From assembly GCA_013140755.1 (NCBI GenBank), contig JABFSF010000026.1, forward strand, positions 41,971-105,970: a stretch of 64,000 bases of DNA, written 5' to 3'. Below the pieces are notes generated by a model. It was not told where the DNA came from. It saw nothing but the letters and a program-made list of their open reading frames with translations, and ran no database searches. Position numbers and translations under genes: made by a program. This document shows, one piece after another, positions 32,263 through 42,394 of this stretch. This DNA comes from Methylotenera sp. GTDB lineage: Bacteria; Pseudomonadota; Gammaproteobacteria; Burkholderiales; Methylophilaceae. The number at the start of each line of letters is the position of its first letter. Position 1 is the stretch's first letter.

Positions 32263-35200
32263 ATGGCAACAGATTTAAGTACTGCAACTGGTTTAAAAAA
32301 TATTTCAGAGGCATCACCTCAGCATTATTCAGGTCAGCCTGCGCAGCAGGGGTTATATACGCCTTCCAACGAGCGCGATGCTTGTGGTGTGGGCTTTGTG
32401 GCGCATATTAAAGGTGCAAAAAGCCACAAAATTGTGCAGCAAGGCTTGGAGTTGCTCACTAATTTAACGCACCGTGGTGCTACTGGGTATGACCCTAAAT
32501 TGGGTGATGGTGCAGGCCTGCTCATGCAGATGCCAGATGCGTTCATGCGTAAAGAGGCGGCAAAGCTTAATATCAATCTGCCCGCCGCTGGGCAATATGC
32601 AGTAGGTAATGTTTTTCTGCCGCAAGATGTGAAAAATCGCGCTGCATGTGAAGCTTTATTTACAAAAATCATCGCGGAAGAAAATCAAACATTATTGGGC
32701 TGGCGTGATGTGCCAGTTGATAACAGCAACATCGCTCAAGCTGCGCGTGATGTTGAGCCGACCATGCGTCAGGTATTTATTGCGTCAACTAGCACAGACC
32801 AAAATGTATTCGAGCGCAAATTATTTGTGATTCGCAAACGTATTGAGCACGCAGTACGCGCACTTGAATTAAAAGACAGCGCAGCGTTCTATATGCCCTC
32901 ATTGTCATCACGCACGATTGTTTACAAAGGCATGTTGCTTGCCAATGAAGTAGGTGTGTATTACAAAGACTTAAACGACGAGAGCGTGGTTTCAGCACTT
33001 GCGCTAGTACATCAGCGATTTTCAACCAATACATTCCCCGCTTGGGATTTAGCACATCCATTTCGCATGATTGCGCACAACGGTGAAATCAATACCGTTC
33101 AAGGTAATGTGAACTGGATGGCGGCGCGTCATGAAGCGATGCGCTCTAGCGTGATTGGTGAAGATTTAGAAAAGCTGTGGCCTTTGATTGCCGAAGGTCA
33201 ATCTGATTCAGCTTGTTTTGATAACTGTTTAGAGTTGTTAGTTGCGGGTGGTTACAGCTTACCTCACGCAATGATGATGTTGATTCCAGAAGCTTGGGGC
33301 AACAATCCGCTGATGGATGAAAACCGCCGTGCATTCTACGAATACCACGCGGCATTGATGGAGCCATGGGATGGTCCAGCAGCGGTGGCATTTACTGATG
33401 GTCGCATGATTGGCGCAACTTTAGACCGTAACGGTTTGCGTCCAGCGCGTTATTTGGTGACTGATGACGACCTCGTGATGATGGCGTCTGAAATGGGCGT
33501 GTTGACGTTCCCGCAAGAGAAAATCGTTAAAAAATGGCGTTTGCAACCAGGTAAGATGTTGCTGATTGACATGGAGCAGGGGCGTATTATTGATGATGAA
33601 GAAGTCAAAAATGAGCTTGCTACAGCAAAACCCTATAAACAATGGTTGACCGACTCTCGTCACACTTTGAGCATATTGCCTAAAGTAGAAGGTGGCTTGC
33701 AGATGGCAGTGGATGTGTTAGACGCACAGCAAGCCTTTGGTTATACGCAAGAAGATATTAAATTTGTGTTGCAACCCATGGTGCAGAATGGCGAAGAAGG
33801 TTCGGGTTCAATGGGTAATGACGCTGCATTGCCAGTGTTGTCGGCCAAACCAAAAGTGTTATACAACTACTTTAAACAGTTGTTTGCACAAGTGACTAAC
33901 CCGCCAATCGATCCGATTCGTGAAGAATTGGTGATGTCGCTGGTGACGTTTATTGGTCCTAAACCAAACTTGTTAGGCGTAGATGAAACAACCCCGCCAA
34001 TGCGTTTAGAAGCAAGTCAGCCAGTGTTGCTATTGGAGGAGTTGGAACAACTAAAAGCGATTGCGACACTGACTCAAAACCAATATAAATCATTGGTGTT
34101 AGATATTACCTACCCAGCTTTGCTGGGCAAGGCTGGTATGGCAGATGCACTGCAAGCTTTAACTGATGCGGCTTCTAAGGCTGTGCATGATGGTTATAAC
34201 ATCTTAATTTTATCTGACCGTAGCGTGAGTCAAGATTGTGTGGCGATTCCAGCGTTATTAGCTTGTTCAGCTACGCATGAGCATTTGGTTAAAGCAGGTT
34301 TGCGCACCAGCACAGGCTTGGTGGTAGATACAGGCTCAGCACGTGAAGTGCATCATTTTGCCTTATTGGCAGGCTACGGTGCAGAGGCCGTGTGTCCGTG
34401 GCTCACGTTTGAGACGATCAAAGGCATGACGGTGGATACTTACACCGCAAATAAGAACTTTGTGAAAGCCATCAGCAAGGGCTTGTATAAAGTCATGTCA
34501 AAAATGGGCATTTCTACCTATCAATCTTACTGTGGTGCACAGATTTTTGAAGCAATCGGCTTGAATAGCCAATTTGTTGCGCAGTATTTCACAGGTACGG
34601 TTTCACAAATTGAAGGCATTGGGTTGGCACAAGTGGCTGAAGAATCAGTACGTTTGCACACTGCGGCCTTTGGTGCAGACCCCGTATTAGCGAATAGTTT
34701 AGATGCAGGTGGCGAGTACGCCTTCCGCGTACGTGGTGAAGAGCATACTTGGACACCAGATTCGATTGCAAAACTGCAAAATGCAACGCGCACAGGCAAG
34801 TATGAAACTTACAAAGAATACGCTAAGCTGATTAACGACCAAACACGCCGTCACATGACATTACGTGGTTTGTTTGAAATAAAATCAGCAGGTGCTGCAA
34901 TTCCGTTAGACCAAGTGGAGCCTGCTTCAGCAATCGTGAAACGCTTTGCTACAGGGGCGATGTCTTTAGGTTCCATTTCTACTGAAGCACACGCAACACT
35001 CGCGATTGCCATGAACCGTATTGGTGGTAAATCCAACACGGGTGAAGGTGGCGAAGACGCAAAACGCTTTATTCCAGTGGCAAATGCCACCACCATGGCC
35101 GCAGTGTTGGGTGGCAATTTGATTGAAAAAGACATTCCGTTAAAAGCGGGTGACTCCATGCGTTCAAGCATCAAGCAAGTGGCATCAGGTCGCTTTGGTG

Positions 35201-36930
35201 TCACGGCTGAATACTTGGCCAATGCCGATCAAATTCAAATCAAAATGGCGCAAGGTGCAAAACCTGGTGAAGGTGGTCAATTACCAGGTCATAAAGTGTC
35301 TGAGTACATCGCTAAATTGCGTTTCTCAGTACCAGGTGTGGGTTTGATTTCACCCCCGCCACACCACGATATTTACTCAATTGAAGATTTAGCCCAGTTA
35401 ATCCATGACCTAAAAAATGCAAACCCTAAAGCTTCTATTTCAGTGAAACTCGTATCTGAAACAGGCGTGGGCACCGTGGCTGCGGGTGTGGCAAAAGCAA
35501 AATCTGACCACATTGTAATTGCAGGGCATGACGGCGGTACTGGTGCATCACCAATCTCGTCAATCAAACATGCTGGTACACCATGGGAATTAGGCTTATC
35601 AGAAACACAGCAAACTTTAGTGTTAAATCAATTGCGTGGTCGCGTGATTGTGCAGGTTGATGGGCAGATCAAAACAGGCCGCGATGTAGTCATCGGTGCC
35701 CTTTTAGGGGCGGATGAATTCGGTTTTGCAACCGCGCCGCTAGTGGTTGAAGGCTGTATCATGATGCGTAAGTGTCATTTGAACACCTGCCCAGTAGGTG
35801 TTGCGACACAAGACCCTGAATTGCGTAAACGCTTTACAGGTCAGCCAGAGCATGTGGTGAATTACTTCTTCTTTGTGGCTGAAGAAGTCCGCGAGCTGAT
35901 GGCTTCAATGGGTATCGCGAAATTCGAGGATTTAATCGGCCGTCCAGATTTGCTGGATATGCAGGCAGGTATAGAACATTGGAAGATCAACGGTCTGGAT
36001 TTCAGCAAGGTATTCCATCAACCAGATATGCCAGCGAGCGTTTCACGTAAAAACAACGACGTGCAAGACCATGGCTTAATCAATGCACTGGATAATAAGC
36101 TGGTAGCACTAGCAAAACCAGCGTTGGAAAAAGGTGAAAAAGTGGTGTTAGATATTCCCATCACCAATACCAATCGTACTGTGGGTACGATGCTTTCTAA
36201 CCAAGTGGCGACGCGTTACGGTAACGTTGGCTTACCAAACGATACCATCTGCGTGAATTTCACAGGTACGTCAGGGCAAAGTTTTGCCGCATTCTTGGCT
36301 AAAGGTATTACTTTTAATCTCACGGGCGAAGGCAACGACTACGTGGGTAAAGGCTTGTGTGGTGGTCGCATTGTAATTAAGCCTCCCAAAACATTCCGTG
36401 GCATTGCGCATGAGAATATCATTGTAGGTAACACCGTGATGTTTGGCGCAACCACGGGTGAAAGTTACTTTAGCGGTGTGGCGGGGGAGCGTTTCTGTGT
36501 GCGTAACTCAGGTGCAACTGCCGTAGTTGAAGGCACAGGTAATCACGGTTGTGAGTACATGACTGGCGGCACTGTCGTGGTGCTAGGGGTCACAGGCTTA
36601 AACTTTGCCGCAGGCATGAGTGGTGGCGTGGCGTATGTGTATGATGAAGACGGCATGTTTGCTAAGCGTTGCAATATGGGCATGGTAACCTTAGAGAAAG
36701 TAGAGGCGGCAGAAGCTTCAGTGGGTAAAGTGCAGCATCTAAACCAGCCTGATGAAGTCACCCTTAGAACCTTGATTGAAAATCATGCAAACTTGACTGA
36801 TAGCACACGCGCCAAAGCACTGCTCGCCAATTGGGAAGCTTCACGTGCGAAATTTGTAAAAGTCATGCCAAATGAATATAAACGCGCCTTAACAGAATTG
36901 GCCGCAGTAGCAAGTAAGGAAGCAGCATAA
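32263..36930 (+). CDS. gltB: Glutamate synthase (NADPH) large subunit
   Basis: 1555 aa; [38 protein letters not shown]. Confidence 0.98.
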   Translation: MATDLSTATGLKNISEASPQHYSGQPAQQGLYTPSNERDACGVGFVAHIKGAKSHKIVQQGLELLTNLTHRGATGYDPKLGDGAGLLMQMPDAFMRKEAAKLNINLPAAGQYAVGNVFLPQDVKNRAACEALFTKIIAEENQTLLGWRDVPVDNSNIAQAARDVEPTMRQVFIASTSTDQNVFERKLFVIRKRIEHAVRALELKDSAAFYMPSLSSRTIVYKGMLLANEVGVYYKDLNDESVVSALALVHQRFSTNTFPAWDLAHPFRMIAHNGEINTVQGNVNWMAARHEAMRSSVIGEDLEKLWPLIAEGQSDSACFDNCLELLVAGGYSLPHAMMMLIPEAWGNNPLMDENRRAFYEYHAALMEPWDGPAAVAFTDGRMIGATLDRNGLRPARYLVTDDDLVMMASEMGVLTFPQEKIVKKWRLQPGKMLLIDMEQGRIIDDEEVKNELATAKPYKQWLTDSRHTLSILPKVEGGLQMAVDVLDAQQAFGYTQEDIKFVLQPMVQNGEEGSGSMGNDAALPVLSAKPKVLYNYFKQLFAQVTNPPIDPIREELVMSLVTFIGPKPNLLGVDETTPPMRLEASQPVLLLEELEQLKAIATLTQNQYKSLVLDITYPALLGKAGMADALQALTDAASKAVHDGYNILILSDRSVSQDCVAIPALLACSATHEHLVKAGLRTSTGLVVDTGSAREVHHFALLAGYGAEAVCPWLTFETIKGMTVDTYTANKNFVKAISKGLYKVMSKMGISTYQSYCGAQIFEAIGLNSQFVAQYFTGTVSQIEGIGLAQVAEESVRLHTAAFGADPVLANSLDAGGEYAFRVRGEEHTWTPDSIAKLQNATRTGKYETYKEYAKLINDQTRRHMTLRGLFEIKSAGAAIPLDQVEPASAIVKRFATGAMSLGSISTEAHATLAIAMNRIGGKSNTGEGGEDAKRFIPVANATTMAAVLGGNLIEKDIPLKAGDSMRSSIKQVASGRFGVTAEYLANADQIQIKMAQGAKPGEGGQLPGHKVSEYIAKLRFSVPGVGLISPPPHHDIYSIEDLAQLIHDLKNANPKASISVKLVSETGVGTVAAGVAKAKSDHIVIAGHDGGTGASPISSIKHAGTPWELGLSETQQTLVLNQLRGRVIVQVDGQIKTGRDVVIGALLGADEFGFATAPLVVEGCIMMRKCHLNTCPVGVATQDPELRKRFTGQPEHVVNYFFFVAEEVRELMASMGIAKFEDLIGRPDLLDMQAGIEHWKINGLDFSKVFHQPDMPASVSRKNNDVQDHGLINALDNKLVALAKPALEKGEKVVLDIPITNTNRTVGTMLSNQVATRYGNVGLPNDTICVNFTGTSGQSFAAFLAKGITFNLTGEGNDYVGKGLCGGRIVIKPPKTFRGIAHENIIVGNTVMFGATTGESYFSGVAGERFCVRNSGATAVVEGTGNHGCEYMTGGTVVVLGVTGLNFAAGMSGGVAYVYDEDGMFAKRCNMGMVTLEKVEAAEASVGKVQHLNQPDEVTLRTLIENHANLTDSTRAKALLANWEASRAKFVKVMPNEYKRALTELAAVASKEAA

Positions 36931-38357
36931 TGGGAAAAGCAACGGGATTTATGGAATTTGAGCGTCTCTCAGAGGCAAACTTGCCAGTCGCAGAGCGCGT
37001 AAAAAATTATAAAGAGTTTGTGTTACATCTCACCGATGACCAAGCCAAGCAACAAGGCGCACGTTGTATGGATTGTGGCATTCCATTTTGTACTTCAGGC
37101 TGCCCAATTAACAATATTATTCCTGATTTTAACGACTTGGTTTACAACCAAGACTGGAAAACAGCGATTGATGTGCTGCACTCAACCAATAACTTTCCTG
37201 AATTTACTGGTCGTATTTGCCCTGCCCCATGCGAAGCTGCTTGTACGCTCAATATCAATGCGGATGCTGTAGGCATTAAATCGATTGAACATGCAATTAT
37301 TGATAAAGCTTGGGAAAATGATTGGGTGCAACCGCAAATCAACCCCAATAAAACAGGTAAAAAAATTGCGATTGTAGGCTCAGGCCCTGCTGGGTTGGCA
37401 GCAGCACAGCAATTGGCGCGTGCAGGTCACAGCGTGGTGGTGTTGGAAAAAAATAGCCGTATCGGTGGTTTGCTACGCTACGGCATCCCAGATTTTAAAA
37501 TGGAAAAGTCGCACATTGACCGCCGTATGGCGCAAATGGCAGCCGAAGGCGTGGAGTTCCGCGTGAGTCAACACGTGGGTGAAAACGTGAGTGCGGATGC
37601 GTTAGTGGCTGAATTCGACGCAGTATTGTTAGCCGCAGGCGCAGAGCAGCCACGTGATTTGCCTGTTACAGGTCGTGAGCTGGATGGCGTGCATTTTGCG
37701 ATGGATTTTTTAACGCCGCAGAATAAAGTGAATGCAGGCGATGAAATCCCTAATCAAATCAGAGCAACAGGTAAACATGTTGTGGTGATTGGCGGCGGTG
37801 ACACAGGTTCTGATTGCGTAGGTACATCAAACCGTCATGGTGCAGTGAGCGTTACACAATTTGAATTGATGCCGCAACCGCCTGAAAAAGAGAACAAAGA
37901 GCTGGTATGGCCAAATTGGCCACTCAAACTGCGTACTTCAAGCTCACATGAAGAAGGTGCGAACCGCGACTGGTCAGTTACCACCAAAGAGCTTATTGGT
38001 GAAAATGGCAAAGTAGTGGCACTGAAGGGCGCACGTGTGGAGTGGAAAGACGGAAAAATGACTGAAATTGCGGGTTCAGAATTTACCATTCCAGCTGATT
38101 TGGTGTTTTTAGCCATGGGCTTTGTTTCACCAGTACAAAAACTGTTAGAGGCTTTTGGGGTAGAAAAAGATCAGCGCGGCAATGCAAATGCCACTACTGA
38201 AGGTGCAAAAAGCTACCAAACCAGCAAAGCAAAAGTATTTGCTGCAGGCGATGTGCGCCGTGGACAATCTTTAGTGGTTTGGGCGATTCGCGAAGGTCGT
38301 CAAGCTGCGTGCGCTGTGGATACATTTTTAATGGGCTCATCTGACCTACCACGCTAA
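36930..38357 (+). CDS. gltD: Glutamate synthase small subunit
   Basis: [28 protein letters not shown]; dinucleotide-binding motif [12 protein letters not shown]. Confidence 0.98.
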   Translation: MGKATGFMEFERLSEANLPVAERVKNYKEFVLHLTDDQAKQQGARCMDCGIPFCTSGCPINNIIPDFNDLVYNQDWKTAIDVLHSTNNFPEFTGRICPAPCEAACTLNINADAVGIKSIEHAIIDKAWENDWVQPQINPNKTGKKIAIVGSGPAGLAAAQQLARAGHSVVVLEKNSRIGGLLRYGIPDFKMEKSHIDRRMAQMAAEGVEFRVSQHVGENVSADALVAEFDAVLLAAGAEQPRDLPVTGRELDGVHFAMDFLTPQNKVNAGDEIPNQIRATGKHVVVIGGGDTGSDCVGTSNRHGAVSVTQFELMPQPPEKENKELVWPNWPLKLRTSSSHEEGANRDWSVTTKELIGENGKVVALKGARVEWKDGKMTEIAGSEFTIPADLVFLAMGFVSPVQKLLEAFGVEKDQRGNANATTEGAKSYQTSKAKVFAAGDVRRGQSLVVWAIREGRQAACAVDTFLMGSSDLPR

Positions 38358-38360
38358 TGG

Positions 38361-38430
38361 TGCGGCTTAAGCCGCACTGCTCGGTAAAAATACGGCGGAT
38401 CGCGTAAAGGCATCCGCTGTATTTTTATTA
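38361..38430. terminator. Palindrome plus (bi)directional terminator between gltD and the restriction gene
   Basis: Perfect palindrome gtgcggcttaagccgcac (38361-38378), then aaaaatacggcggat-cgcgtaaaggc-atccgctgtatttttatt. Confidence 0.75.
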
Positions 38431-38440
38431 ACCGTCCATA

Positions 38441-41400
38441 CTACCAATCAACTTGGTCAATCTCCAACATTAAGCGATGCGTATTGATTAACGCCGCGAT
38501 TATCTTTTGATAATGCACAATATCTTCATGGTTTAAGGCACCACCTTTGCGGTCTTTTAACCATTTTTGCGCGGGCTGGTAGCCGCCAATGTAAAAGCTC
38601 CAAGCTAGTTCTGGCACGTTTTCAAAATACTGTGTGGCGTTAATGTAAACCTTGCCCGCTTCAAAACTTGGTTTATCCACCACATTACTACCACCAATCG
38701 GGTAATTAATAGCTATGCTTTGCGAACCAATATTCATGTGAGTCGCAGGGTAATCCTCTAAAAGATGTGTTTGGCGTAACTCGCCACCCAAAGCCACTAA
38801 TTGCCAAAACGTAGCGGCATCTTTAGGGTAAGGCACACGCGGAAAATCTATTTTTAAAAACTCTTTATAGGTTTCGCGGTAAGTTGGGCTGTGCAACACG
38901 GCGTAAATGTAATCTAGCAGGTCAATGGGCGCAAATGCAACTACCCCGTCGCTACGCGCCACCCCTTCATTTTGAAGGGGAATAAACTCAGCGGATAATT
39001 CCCCTTCTTTAGAAGGGGTGGATGAGCGAAGCTCAGACGGGGTAGTTGAGGTGGCACGAAGTGACGGAGTAGTTATATTTTGTCTCACAAGCTCAATCAC
39101 ACCACTCAAATTCTTTTTAACTTCAATATCCTGCACATGCAAAACATTCAAACCTAGCCCTTTTAAAAACGTATCGCGTGTTGCATCATATTCTTGTTTA
39201 TCATCGTGCGAGCTACCGTCAATCTCAACAACCAGCGCACACTCATGACAATAAAAATCAACAATATAGTTTCCAATAACACGCTGTCTGTCAAAATCTA
39301 AGCTGTTAAGTTGCTTGTTTTTAACTGCGTTCCAAAATAATACTTCGCTTAAATTGCCTGCTTTGCGTAGCTCACGCGCCTTTTCTTTTAGGGCGGGGTT
39401 ATAGGGTAGTTCGTTTAACTTCGCAACTACCCCGTCGCTACGCGCCACCCCTTCAACTACCCCGTCTGAGCTTCGCTCATCCACCCCTTCTAAAGAAGGG
39501 GAATTAAAACCATTTGCTTCTATTCCCCTTCGGTACGAAGGGGTGGCGCGTAGCGACGGGGTAGTTGCTTTTTCAGCAGTAAATGTAAGCCCCAAACCCT
39601 CCGCGATGACGCCCACGATTTGCATATTGAGGTTGGGCTTCTTACGGGTGGTTTCGGCGAGTAAGTCAGTGGAATCGGGGTAGGTGTAGAGTGGGAATAA
39701 AAGCCCTGCACCATACTGACCAGCTTGTCCTGTGAAATTTCTATCACATAAATTGCTTGAAATAAAAATTCCATAAAGCTCAGTAATTGCTTGTCTTGGT
39801 AACAACAGTGCTAAATTTTCTGACAACATATGTCGCATGACGGAAAATCTATGGCGCACAACTTTTTTTAAGTCATAGCATATATTTCTAGTGTCAAAAG
39901 GACGGTAATTGTATATCTCATTGTCACTATCAAAGCGATTGAAACTTACTAAAGCTTCATCGTCATGAGTTGAAATTCCACTTGAATTTATAATGAAAAG
40001 TTCATTCAAATTGATAAATTTTTTGTATTGAACTTCTACTTCAAAATCTTTCACCGCAAAGAAATAATCAGGTGCTTTCACTTCCAACTCTTGCCAAGGC
40101 ATACTCATAATTGCGCCCGCATTCAAAGCGTCATATTTAGCTTCTCGCTTGCCATATAGGCTGTGGTGAAATACTTTGGCTAATTTTTTGCCACCTGCAA
40201 CTACCCCGTCATCACTACGTGATGCCACTCCTTCATTTTGAAGGGGAATAAATTCAGTGGACAATTCCCCTTCTTTAGAAGGGGTGGCACGAAGTGACGG
40301 GGTAGTTGAAGGGGTGGCGCATAGCGACGGGGTAGTTGTTTTACCCGTTTTAACAAACAAGTTAATGCTCACGCCTTGCATAATGTCAAACACGTTTTCA
40401 TCTTTGCTGCCATCGGGCGCGGTTTCTTTCTTTTTGGCGTTGCCATGCAGGTCTAAAATGTAAATTTCATCAAAACTTTCCAACAAACTTTTACGCATTT
40501 GACGATGAATTAAGCCATCTATAAAGCTGTTGTTGCTAATGTAAGCCAACACGCCTTCGCCGTTTTTATCAATAAAATGTTGCCCAAAGCGAATGAATTT
40601 AATGTAATCGTCTGATAGCGGCTGTATATTGCGTTCATTCAAATCTTTTTTGTAATCTTTGAGTAAATCTTGTATCCAATCGCTTTTGTTGCTGCTGCTC
40701 ACGCTATAAGGCGGGTTGCCCATCACCACCATGACAGGCGCATCGCGCTTAATGCGGTTGGCTTCGTTGGCTTCTACGCTTAGATAGTTAAACAGCGGCA
40801 AATCGGGCGCGTCGTCGTTTTCTAAACTATTGGTGAGGTAAATGCGCAGGCGGTCTTGTGACGTTTTAACTACCGTTTCTAAAGGCACTACCCCGTCACT
40901 TCGTGCCACCCCTTCGTTCCGAAGGGGAATAGAGGCCGATGGTTTTAATTCCCCTTCTTCAGAAGGGGTGGCACGAAGTGACGGGGTAGCCGCGTAAGCG
41001 CCAGTTTCTGTCAGCAGCATATCTAGCTTGAGGTGCGCCATGGCGTAGCTGGTCATCAGTAGCTCAAAACCGTTAAGCCGTGGGATTAAATGCTCTTTGA
41101 CATATTGCGGCCATGCGCCTTGCATATTGGCAAACTGTTTGCCATAAATGTGGCGCACTACTTGCGCTAAAAACGTACCCGTGCCCGTGGCGGGGTCTAG
41201 TATTTGTACTTTGTGGATTTCTTTAGTGAGCTTTTCTGTTTTGCCTTTTTTGCCTGCGCCTTGTACTTCTACTGTGATTTGCGTTTTGCTGGTATCGCCC
41301 AAGCCTTGTGGTAGCTTAAACTTGGTTTTTAAAATATCATCCACGGCGCGGACGATGAAATTCACCACTGGTTCTGGCGTGTACCAAACACCACGCGCTT

Positions 41401-42352
41401 TACGCAGTTTTGGGTCGTACTCGGCTAAAAATGTTTCGTAAAAATGTACCACTGGGTCTTGCTGGCGCGTAGCACGGCCAAAGTTTTGCATAATGCTGGC
41501 AACATCGGTTGCCAGAAAAATTTGCACCAATTCTTCTACTATCCAAAGCAGGCGTTTACCATCACTATCGTCTAAATTGTAGCCCGCGACCGTGCGAAAA
41601 AGCTGCCGCAAAAATGGGTTGCTTTGCGGGATTAACCTTGCCGCTTCTTCACGGCTAAAGTTTTGTAGAGTTGGGTCGTGGTAGCGTGCTGCAAACATGC
41701 CGTAGGCAATGGTTTGTGCGTAAATGTCGGCAAAAGCGGCGTTACTGATGTCGTGTATGAGAACGGTTTTAAAAGCTTCATACTGGTTTTTAAGCTCGCT
41801 TTGGCTTTGATTGGCATCATCTTCATCTAGTGCTTTGTGTATCACATCGGCCATCAGTTTGGCTTTAGCCGCCATCATTTGCGCAAGTTTTACAGGCGAT
41901 TTTATGCTTTGTGTGACGGTGAGCGCAAAGTTTTGAATCAGGCTGGCGAATGTATCAAAGTGTTGTGGGTTGGCAAACACTTTGCCGTTGCTCACTGCGC
42001 CAATCGCGCAACTGGCTTTTAATTCACCTTGCTTATAAAAGTGAAATTGCAGGTAATCGGTAATAATGAGGTTGTCGAGCGCGGCTTTGTAGCGGTTAAA
42101 CTGTTCTTGATACGCTTTGCTACCTAGCTCTGCGCCGATGTCTTTCGCCTCAATATAGCCTAGGGGGATGTCTTTGCAGCTTAAAATATAATCAGGCGCA
42201 CCGCAGTCAATGCGTTTGGGTTCATTGGTAATATCCACATTGGGCAAGAGTGCTTGTAGCAAGTTTTGCAAGTCCCCACGATAACTGTGTTCAGTGGCTT
42301 TGCCCGTTTGAAATAACGCGGCAACACGGCGGATATATTCTGCGATGGTCAT
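38441..42352 (-). CDS. Single-polypeptide restriction-methyltransferase (type ISP/IIG-like, no helicase) with four in-frame repeat insertions and an embedded DUF559 domain
   Basis: N-terminal PD-(D/E)XK-like GAPDYIL..LGYIEAKD; MTase motif I DPATGTGTFLAQ; motif IV NPPY; C-terminal target-recognition-like region; internal TTPSLRATPS...EGVARSDGVV peptides; no helicase motifs seen. Confidence 0.88.
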   Translation of the reverse strand: MTIAEYIRRVAALFQTGKATEHSYRGDLQNLLQALLPNVDITNEPKRIDCGAPDYILSCKDIPLGYIEAKDIGAELGSKAYQEQFNRYKAALDNLIITDYLQFHFYKQGELKASCAIGAVSNGKVFANPQHFDTFASLIQNFALTVTQSIKSPVKLAQMMAAKAKLMADVIHKALDEDDANQSQSELKNQYEAFKTVLIHDISNAAFADIYAQTIAYGMFAARYHDPTLQNFSREEAARLIPQSNPFLRQLFRTVAGYNLDDSDGKRLLWIVEELVQIFLATDVASIMQNFGRATRQQDPVVHFYETFLAEYDPKLRKARGVWYTPEPVVNFIVRAVDDILKTKFKLPQGLGDTSKTQITVEVQGAGKKGKTEKLTKEIHKVQILDPATGTGTFLAQVVRHIYGKQFANMQGAWPQYVKEHLIPRLNGFELLMTSYAMAHLKLDMLLTETGAYAATPSLRATPSEEGELKPSASIPLRNEGVARSDGVVPLETVVKTSQDRLRIYLTNSLENDDAPDLPLFNYLSVEANEANRIKRDAPVMVVMGNPPYSVSSSNKSDWIQDLLKDYKKDLNERNIQPLSDDYIKFIRFGQHFIDKNGEGVLAYISNNSFIDGLIHRQMRKSLLESFDEIYILDLHGNAKKKETAPDGSKDENVFDIMQGVSINLFVKTGKTTTPSLCATPSTTPSLRATPSKEGELSTEFIPLQNEGVASRSDDGVVAGGKKLAKVFHHSLYGKREAKYDALNAGAIMSMPWQELEVKAPDYFFAVKDFEVEVQYKKFINLNELFIINSSGISTHDDEALVSFNRFDSDNEIYNYRPFDTRNICYDLKKVVRHRFSVMRHMLSENLALLLPRQAITELYGIFISSNLCDRNFTGQAGQYGAGLLFPLYTYPDSTDLLAETTRKKPNLNMQIVGVIAEGLGLTFTAEKATTPSLRATPSYRRGIEANGFNSPSLEGVDERSSDGVVEGVARSDGVVAKLNELPYNPALKEKARELRKAGNLSEVLFWNAVKNKQLNSLDFDRQRVIGNYIVDFYCHECALVVEIDGSSHDDKQEYDATRDTFLKGLGLNVLHVQDIEVKKNLSGVIELVRQNITTPSLRATSTTPSELRSSTPSKEGELSAEFIPLQNEGVARSDGVVAFAPIDLLDYIYAVLHSPTYRETYKEFLKIDFPRVPYPKDAATFWQLVALGGELRQTHLLEDYPATHMNIGSQSIAINYPIGGSNVVDKPSFEAGKVYINATQYFENVPELAWSFYIGGYQPAQKWLKDRKGGALNHEDIVHYQKIIAALINTHRLMLEIDQVDW
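38940..39074. repeat. Palindromic repeat array 1 (full element 38940-39047 plus right-arm half copy 39050-39074)
   Basis: actaccccgtcgctacgcgccaccccttc...gaaggggtggatgagcgaagctcagacggggtagtt + ggtggcacgaagtgacggagtagtt. Confidence 0.93.
39075..39425 (-). other. DUF559 (Vsr/very-short-patch-repair endonuclease-like) domain embedded in frame between arrays 1 and 2
   Basis: KLNELPYNPALKEKARELRKAGNLSEVLFWNAVKNKQLNSLDFDRQRVIGNYIVDFYCHECALVVEIDGSSHDDKQEYDATRDTFLKGLGLNVLHVQDIEV. Confidence 0.9.
39426..39566. repeat. Palindromic repeat array 2 (left-arm half copy 39426-39455 plus full element 39456-39566)
   Basis: actaccccgtcgctacgcgccaccccttca + actaccccgtctgagcttcgctcatccaccccttc...gaaggggtggcgcgtagcgacggggtagtt. 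Confidence 0.93.
40200..40337. repeat. Palindromic repeat array 3 (full element 40200-40307 plus half copy 40308-40337)
   Basis: actaccccgtcatcactacgtgatgccactccttc...gaaggggtggcacgaagtgacggggtagtt + gaaggggtggcgcatagcgacggggtagtt. Confidence 0.93.
40887..40989. repeat. Palindromic repeat array 4 (single full element)
   Basis: actaccccgtcacttcgtgccaccccttcgttccgaagggg...ccccttcttcagaaggggtggcacgaagtgacggggtag. Confidence 0.93.
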
Positions 42353-42394
42353 GGTTAAACTGGCAATTTAATAGGGGTTATAAAAATTTAAGCA

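Noticed and set aside
32334-36761. Numerous minus-strand ORFs over gltB
   Set aside because: Shadow ORFs antisense to a clear 1555-aa glutamate synthase.
39018-40463. Plus-strand ORFs 39018..39248 and 40257..40463 starting in repeat arrays
   Set aside because: They arise because the palindromes are readable on both strands; the rest is antisense to the restriction gene, so not separate genes.
38940-40989. CRISPR-like interpretation of the repeats
   Set aside because: Copies are few, irregularly spaced, inside a coding frame, each a long palindrome with half arms; no spacer regularity or cas genes.
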